Notes under the pieces: model-generated | Told to the model about the DNA's origin: nothing | Seen by the model: the letters and a program-made list of their open reading frames with translations, nothing else | Database searches by the model: none | Shown here: in pieces, positions 58,118 through 64,000 of the stretch | Layout of the letters: the number at the start of each line of letters is the position of its first letter | How positions within the stretch are numbered: position 1 is the first letter of the stretch | Assembly (NCBI GenBank): GCA_958295665.1 | Contig: OY282559.1 | Span: forward strand, 266,514,057 to 266,578,056 | DNA: 64,000 bases | From: Tipula vernalis | Lineage: Eukaryota > Arthropoda > Insecta > Diptera > Tipulidae | Reading direction: 5' to 3' | Position numbers and translations under genes: made by a program

Positions 58118-59360
58118 TAAATGACTAAAATTGTTTGAATTATCAAACTATTTTGAATAAATTAAGTATTATCCGACAATGGTGATAAATGATAATAATA
58201 ATGAAGATTGTAAATATAGAAGAATTATAGAAAAAATTAATCGAAAATATTGAAAATAATTTGTAATCAAAATATGTACTGAATTTTATGAATTTTCAAA
58301 AGAACAAAAAAAAAATGAAAAATTAACTTAATTAAATATAAAAAGAAATAATAAATAAATGTTTGTTTTATTAATAATAATTGCGATGGTTTATTTTTTT
58401 TAATGATTCCTGATACTAAGTATCCACACAGATTAACGGTACCATAAATCGTAAGATGGAAGTACTGTGTAAGGTAACCGTTTTGCATTTACAGATTTGT
58501 CAAAATGCGTACACTGTGCACATGTGTTTTTATGTTAAGTTGGTCTATTATATTAATCTCAGACAACTTTTGGCTAATTTGCCACACTTAATGTTTCGTA
58601 CCACAATACTGATCCACTATACCAATATATGTTTTTGTTCTTACACTGCAATCGTTCATTCACAACTTATTTTTTTTTCCTACGTTTTTATTTTGATTTC
58701 TAACCATTCACATATTTATTATTTTGTTCGATTATTAGTATATTGGTGCGTTACCCATTTAATACCACGCGGTAATCACTTCAGTAAATTTTATAGTTTT
58801 ATTCACTTAGATTATTAACACTCTAGTCACTATGTAATTTTATATTAATTTCTAAATCGACTATAATTACGATTCAGATAAAATTCATGATTTTTTAAGC
58901 ACTTAAATTTATGATATTTATACAGATTAATATAATAAGGCAATAAACGCACTAATTAATATTCACTAAGCCATCCGTGATTAACAGTATCAAAATGTTT
59001 TGTGCAGTATCGCAATATTTCATATTTAAAGTTATAGAAAATTTTAGTAACTTGAATTTATTTTATTTAATTAAAGTTTTTACAGTATTTATTTATGGAA
59101 TTAATTATTTCAATACAATGAGTGTGAGGAAAACAAAAAATCAAAACAATCTAGCATACTTGGCAAATTCAAAAAAACAAAATGAAAGATATTCGAATTC
59201 AAATTTGAATGGAGGCAATGAAAGAGATGATTGTATTGTTTAGAAGTTTCAAGTTCTTATGAGTTGTATTACAAAAACAACAACGTTTTAAGGTTCAAAA
59301 GTACCTTATTTTTGAATTTTCACTGAGAAATAAACATTTTCATGACTCGGGTTTTCAATC
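58118..59360. other. AT-rich non-coding stretch
   Basis: A 120-codon frame (58,456-58,818, plus) is Tyr/Ile/His-rich and resembles nothing; it is probably chance in AT-rich DNA. No other signal. Confidence 0.4.
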
Positions 59361-59837
59361 AAATAATAGTTATTTATGGTACTAGTGAGCAAAACGAGAT
59401 ATTATCCATGAGGGATAAGTTTGTCCCACGAGGCGATAGCCGAGTGGGACATTATCCCGAGTGGATAATATCTCTTTGCTCACGAGTGCCATACAACGTT
59501 TTATCCACTTTTATTGAAATAAATTTCGTAAATTAATAAGAAATAGTTCCATTTTGTGTTTTCACACTGGAGCATTGAATTTTGAAATACATTTTATCAT
59601 AGTGACCGTTCTTTAAATTGTCATGGTGTACTTTAATTTAATTAATTTTTGAAATATAGTTTTTCATTCAATTTTACTACGAATAATTTTCCAATTACTA
59701 CTCAACATTTGTTATACCAAATATAACTCACGTTGCCCCTAGCAGCGTGGGTTATACAATAACAATGGGTTATTTTACACTTTCTTTATTTGAAATCAGC
59801 ATAGTTATCGGGCTATTATATATCAAAAGTGGATAAA
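59361..59837. repeat. ~485-bp repeat, copy 2 (inverted relative to 48,509-48,993)
   Basis: Reverse complement of 48,993-48,509 with scattered substitutions. It includes the same hairpin (GAGCAAAACGAGATATTATC ... GATAATATCTCTTTGCTCAC) and the TTGTTATACCAAATATAACT segment. It ends TCAAAAGTGGATAAA. Confidence 0.85.
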
Positions 59838-60109
59838 ATTACATGATTCATGAATATTTTCGTATAAAAGCAAAACAAAAGCCCATAATTCTAATAAACT
59901 ATAATTGTAAATGAAAATAATCGTTCTCCCATATAGTTTCATAGTAAAGAAAAAATTGTATGTACCTTATCTTAAGCTTAATAAAAAACGATACTAGAGG
60001 CTCTTATTTATACAGTTGGCTGCGATACGACCAAGTTCCACAATTATTTGCTGATGTTTCAAAGCAAAAATTGTAAGATTTGTGGCTTTGTCATTTAGCT
60101 AAAACTTAC

Positions 60110-60600
60110 TTAGAGTTACAGCCGGCATCAAATTGGCCAATATGATTTTTGACTGAGGATCTTTTATTTGAGACTTCATAATAACAATCATTTTGTTATA
60201 CAAATCATCAGTAGAAACGTCATCAAGCATACGGCCGGCGTCCATTATACTTAATAAAGTAATCATTTGAAATCTGTAATAAGATAAGCAATATTATAGT
60301 AAGTACTTTAAAAATTATTCAAAAATCCTGTCTTACCAACTTGTGTCCTGTTGATTCTTTGTAGTTTGGCCATCTTTCATAAATATCTTTTGTAGAGTTT
60401 TCGGAAATAAGCTTAATGCTTTTAGATGAACAGCCCTTCCAATGAAACATTAATTCCTCCAAGCTCAATACATCATTTCTTAATGCTTCATAATGTTTTT
60501 CTCAGAGTGTGTTGATGTATCAAAGTTAGATAATCCAATTTTCTTTAAGCGAGCTAGCTGGTTACGATATTTGAAATGTAGTTTGCCCAGTAGTGAAGCA
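60110..60600 (-). pseudogene. Unknown protein fragment with an intron, probably transposon-derived
   Basis: Minus strand from ~60,600: KLHFKYRNQLARLKKIGLSN, then in another frame ALRNDVLSLEELMFHWKGCS and ERWPNYKESTGHKL, ending at a GTAAGA donor (exon edge 60,337). A 63-bp gap (60,274-60,336) ends TTATTACAG, and the next exon (60,273-60,110) encodes FQMITLLSIMDAGRMLDDVS and DPQSKIILANLMPAVTL before GTAAGT. Splice signals are good, but the two reading frames are not in phase across the junction and there is an earlier frame change, so it is decayed. The 'EKWPxYKxPxGYxLIxIDF' style is familiar from repetitive insect proteins. I cannot name a family. Confidence 0.45.
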
Positions 60601-60829
60601 TATTTCTCGCCAGATATTAAAATGTCTTAAACAGAATGCCACCTGTATTAATTGCACATACGAGTATATACTGCTTTCGACTAAATGTAGATCCGTGATG
60701 ATATCTCTGAAATGGAATTGGCAAGGATTCAGATTTTTGAACTTTACAAAATCTGCAAATATATAGAGCTGAAAAAGGTTTTTTGAACTCTAATACACTA
60801 AACAGTACAAAAAAAAATCTTTTTTAGGG

Positions 60830-61570
60830 TCAATCCATATTGTTTCAGAAATTTAATTACCGAAATTGCTTTATTGCCATAGCATTTCATATCTCCAGCT
60901 TTTATTATTGCTGCAAGAAATATATTGTAAAATTTAGACACATCAAGACAGGGAGAAACATACTATATATTTGACACATTATATTGAGCTGAATGAGCCT
61001 CTGAAGGATTATTTATCTCTAAATCATCAGTGTATAAGAAATATGGAATAACAATTTTGTTTGGAAACATGGTTAAGTTTTCCTTCCAAAGATTCCCTTC
61101 CATAAAATCGTACAACATATTTGAAATCTCTCCAGAGTTAGATAATTTATGGCACGCTTCCTCTAATACACTTGGCCTTTGAAATAATTTTTGAAATTGA
61201 AATCTTAACGGTAAAAGTATGAAGATGAAGATGAAACTTATATTGCAAAATATCTTCTAAAATTGATTCTGCTATTTCTTCTGAAATCAAAACACGTTTT
61301 GGACGTTTAACTATTTCTTCTTTCTCAAGCTGATTAAATAATTTTTAATCAGTACCATGCAATTTAAAAGGATCTTGAAATTTTTGGATAAGAAAAATTT
61401 ATTCGTCAATAAAGTTCTGATTTTTAGAATTTTCATTTACAAATTTATACAACATTTGAATAATGGGAGTAACGATTTTTTTTGTAATATTGTGTTGTTT
61501 TGAAAGTACGTCTTTCCTATAATGCATACACAATGCAAAATTTAAAATTTTGTTCAGGGATCTGTTCCTC
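60830..61570 (-). pseudogene. Tnp2-like transposase, N-terminal half
   Basis: Minus strand: KDVLSKQHNITKKIVTPIIQ near 61,510, FQDPFKLHGTD, EEIVKRPKRVLISEEIAESI, LRFQFQKLFQRPSVLEEACH, then MFPNKIVIPYFLYTDDLEIN NPSEAHSAQYNVS and NIFLAAIIKAGDMKCYGNKA. The 'IPxxLYxDdxEinNPLGSHaxxxK' motif is the hallmark of the same family as the C-terminal half at 52.8-54.1 kb. Several stops and frame changes occur, and the frame is lost below ~60,830. It is a different piece from the one at 54 kb; the two do not overlap in protein. Confidence 0.7.
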
Positions 61571-61981
61571 AAACGTATCCTGATTAGAATAATTTTTTAT
61601 TCCGCTAATAAAATTAAGTTAATTTTTCTTTAAAGATTATGTTTCTTTACGCACTAAAATGCAATTTTTTCCGAATCATCAAAGTTTTCACAGTGTTTAT
61701 TAAACACGCGTTTTCGAAAACTTTTTAACGTAGAGAAATAGACGAATGTGAAGCTTTAAACAAAAATTAAAAATTAATAAAACGTATATGTATGCAAAAT
61801 TTGTTAAAGTAACAATAAAATATGCATGTATTGGTGAAACAGTCGGTAAAAGCAATGCAATGAAATTAAAAATTTAGATACCATTTAAAACAGAAAAAAA
61901 AACATTAAATACTAGTTATTGATGGTACTCTGGTGAACAAAGTGAGATGGATATTATCCTCAACGAATAAGTTTGGGTATC

Positions 61982-62336
61982 GAATTTTAGTTGTTGTCTG
62001 CATAGAAGATTGGCCTGCTCACAGAGTTTTCTCCGGGTTCTCATATTCTGAGTAGATGAGCTAATACGTGTACCATACGGTTCTGGCCCAATAACAGATT
62101 ACTGGACCTATAGTTTTTTATTCCAAATATTTTTATTTGATAGAACACTTATTAGCCCATCTACTCAGCATACGAGAACCCGGAGAAAACTCTGTGAGAT
62201 GGCCAATCTTCAATAAAGTAAACAACTAAAATCCGTATTTTACAGAAATGTTGATTATTCCGGCCCAATAACAGATGACTGGACCCCCCGTAGTGTTTTA
62301 TTCTAAATATTTTAATTTCATAAAACACTTATTGGC
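61982..62336. repeat. Inverted repeat (~75-bp arms) plus direct repeat
   Basis: Arms 61,982-62,060 and 62,153-62,233 pair (CAGAGTTTTCTCCGGGTTCT CATATTCTGAGTAGATG against CATCTACTCAGCATACGAGA ACCCGGAGAAAACTCTG). The loop segment GGCCCAATAACAGATTACTG GACC (62,087) recurs in direct orientation at 62,263 beyond the right arm. Just to the left, 61,930-61,985 is a worn copy of the hairpin in the 485-bp repeat. Confidence 0.8.
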
Positions 62337-63009
62337 TTTGGTATATGAAACAATTTAAATTTTCGACTGAAATGACGTATTTCACTAGAAAATCACGGGC
62401 GACTTTTTTTGATCGATTTTCAAGAATAGCGGCCCAGTTCAGTATTAAACGAAGTGTACAGAGCTCCTTAGCTTATAATCCTAAAGGAAAAGTTAGGTCT
62501 GTCCTACCCGTCGAATGACGAGCGTTTGTTATACGTTACCCAACCAACCATTTACGTATTTTCATGTAATTAATAAAAAATTTATTTGAATTAATTCAAA
62601 AATTAATCACTTTTATTAATCAGGTTTAAATGCCATAAATCCGTAGGCAATTTTGAAAACTTTAAAATTCATTACAAACAAGTGCATAAATTATAAATGG
62701 CTGACAGCTACAAATGCATTGAGGGTGATTATTTAACATGATATAAATATGACAAGGTATGTTTGACAGCTGAAAGCACGTGGAGCGTGACGTCATTCTG
62801 AGTTAATTTGGATATTTTTTTTGCGGATTGATTTTCGACGTAAGCTACACGTTTAGATACACCCGTAAAGTGAAATGTTGTATAACGTAGATTACCTAGA
62901 TTCTGAATCGGATTCTTCTGAGGAGTAATTTTCGAATTAGTAACCGATGCTATTTGGTTCAAATTGAAATCAGAAGAAATGCTAAAGCCAGATGAAACAT
63001 TTTAGCGCG

Positions 63010-63708
63010 GAAAGGCTAAAGAATTTAATAAAATGTGGCAATTTCCGAATTGTGCTTCCGCTGTCGACGGAAAACATATAGTTATTCGCAAGCCTTTAAA
63101 TTCTGGCTCCTCATATTTTTTGCTACAAGCAAACTTTCTCTGTTGTACTTATGGCTGCAGTAGACGCGTCTTATACATTTACATTTGATGATGTAGTTGC
63201 ACAAGGCAGGTTCAGCGACGGAAATATTTTCGCCAGTAGCAATTTTAGCAAAAGGCTGCAAAATAATTTATTAAAGTTACCTATTCTTGAACCAGATTCT
63301 CTATCTTTCGTTTTAATAGGAGACGAAGCTTTTCCATTGACAAGGAATTTTATGAGGCTATACCCTGGTTGTCACACAAAACGTGAAACGAGAGCTCGTC
63401 AAACTGTGGAGTGTACCTTTGGTATTTTAAGTGCACGATGGAGAATATTTAAAAAACCGTTTGAAGCCAGTCTAGGAAAGGTAGACAAAATAGTCAAAGC
63501 CACGGCCGTGCTTCATAACTACTTAAGTAAACAAAGTATCCAGCAACAAGTAAATGAATTTGACGCAAAGGATTTTGATGATGCAGATAATTAACTTTTA
63601 GATTTGCGAAAATCTAATGTACGAAGCACAAATGAAGCTTTTCAAATAAGAAAAGGATTCGCTGAATATTTCTCTTCTTCAGAAGGATCTGTTTCCTGGC
63701 AGATGTAA
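63010..63708 (+). pseudogene. PIF/Harbinger (HARBI1-like) transposase relic
   Basis: From ~63,010: KEFNKMWQFPNCASAVDGKH (first catalytic Asp), a frame change near 63,125, then an open frame 63,151-63,594: MAAVDASYTFTFDDVVAQGR, FVLIGDEAFPLTRNFMRLYP (second Asp) and RARQTVECTFGILSARWRIF (Glu), the DDE_4 pattern. After the stop at 63,592 the same frame continues NEAFQIRKGFAEYFSSSEGS VSWQM to a second stop at 63,708, which is the usual end of the family. The N-terminal third and any Myb-like partner gene are absent. All three catalytic residues remain, but at least one frameshift and one premature stop kill it. Confidence 0.88.
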
Positions 63709-64000
63709 GCTATTCAAACAGGGAAATATTAGTTATAAAATTGTCGGGCGACTGTTGGTAATTTTCGTAAGTGTATACAACGACGGTGTATCGGAATTTT
63801 GTAATTATTTATGTATTTTATCATATTTTACCACTTGTTGAATAATTATCTTCAATGCATCTTGTTACCTTGGGGGAGTATTTGAATTCGGCACTGGTTG
63901 AAAAGAAACATTTATAAATTTTTTTACATTGAGTAGTATTTGTGAAATCTTTAATGCATGGCACGGGAACTGATTTTGGAATCTCTTCATCGAGCGTTGA
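63709..64000. other. Non-coding window edge
   Basis: Nothing recognised; AT-rich. Confidence 0.4.

Noticed and set aside
58456..58818. Membrane protein gene of 120 codons
   Set aside because: Composition is what AT-rich DNA gives by chance (Tyr, Ile, His, Phe); no family resemblance or splice context.

Overview
The window is AT-rich, intron-bearing animal DNA, most likely from an insect. The evidence is the transposon mix (BEL/Pao, Ty3/gypsy, CR1-like LINEs, a DD37D maT-type mariner, piggyBac-like MITEs, PIF/Harbinger, a tRNA-derived SINE), together with 58-69 bp GT-AG introns and no bacterial-style gene organisation. I recognise no conserved host gene. Almost everything that can be read as protein belongs to a mobile element, so this is a repeat-rich intergenic or heterochromatin-like stretch.

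Layout: 0-2.4 kb is a gypsy relic on the minus strand, internally deleted from RNase H straight into the integrase C-terminus. 3.3-4.0 kb is a CR1-like LINE relic. 4.0-8.1 kb is AT-rich non-coding. 8.1-12.9 kb is a BEL/Pao element with near-identical short LTR copies, no integrase, and a primer site that extends far into a tRNA-Leu-like sequence. 12.9-16.8 kb is cryptically simple DNA. 16.8-19.2 kb holds a LINE fragment, a TTAA-type MITE and another gypsy relic. 19.26-19.74 kb is a three-copy tandem repeat. 23-24.7 kb holds a foldback and a gypsy RNase H/integrase relic. 28.76-34.83 kb is a complete gypsy element (minus strand) with both LTRs, PBS, PPT, an intact gag with an N-terminal SAP-like domain, an intact pol, and a well-placed candidate -1 slippery heptamer. 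35.7-37.4 kb holds tandem arrays. 37.8-41.1 kb is a BEL/Pao relic. 41.5-44.7 kb holds a 505-bp TTAA MITE, a large inverted repeat, a dead mariner and a tRNA-derived SINE.

47.8-59.9 kb is the most structured part. Inverted arrays of a ~12-14 bp minisatellite form foldback-like arms. Nested inside is a DNA transposon bounded by inverted CCCAGCAAACGT ends. It carries a broken transposase of the animal Tnp2-like type and, 125 bp downstream on the same strand, a four-exon gene for a DUF4806-like protein. A ~485-bp repeat in the left end of that element has a second copy in opposite orientation at 59.4 kb. An apparently intact maT mariner sits inside a long (TA)n tract, and several hairpins surround it, including a near-perfect 333-bp palindrome. 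The N-terminal half of a similar Tnp2-like transposase lies at 60.8-61.6 kb, a partly spliced unknown ORF at 60.1-60.6 kb, and a Harbinger transposase relic at 63.0-63.7 kb.

The two proteins of the gypsy element would act in one replication cycle: gag forms particles, and pol cuts, copies and integrates. The Tnp2-like transposase and DUF4806-like gene look like a two-gene transposon module. The maT transposase is the only DNA transposase here that reads as uninterrupted.
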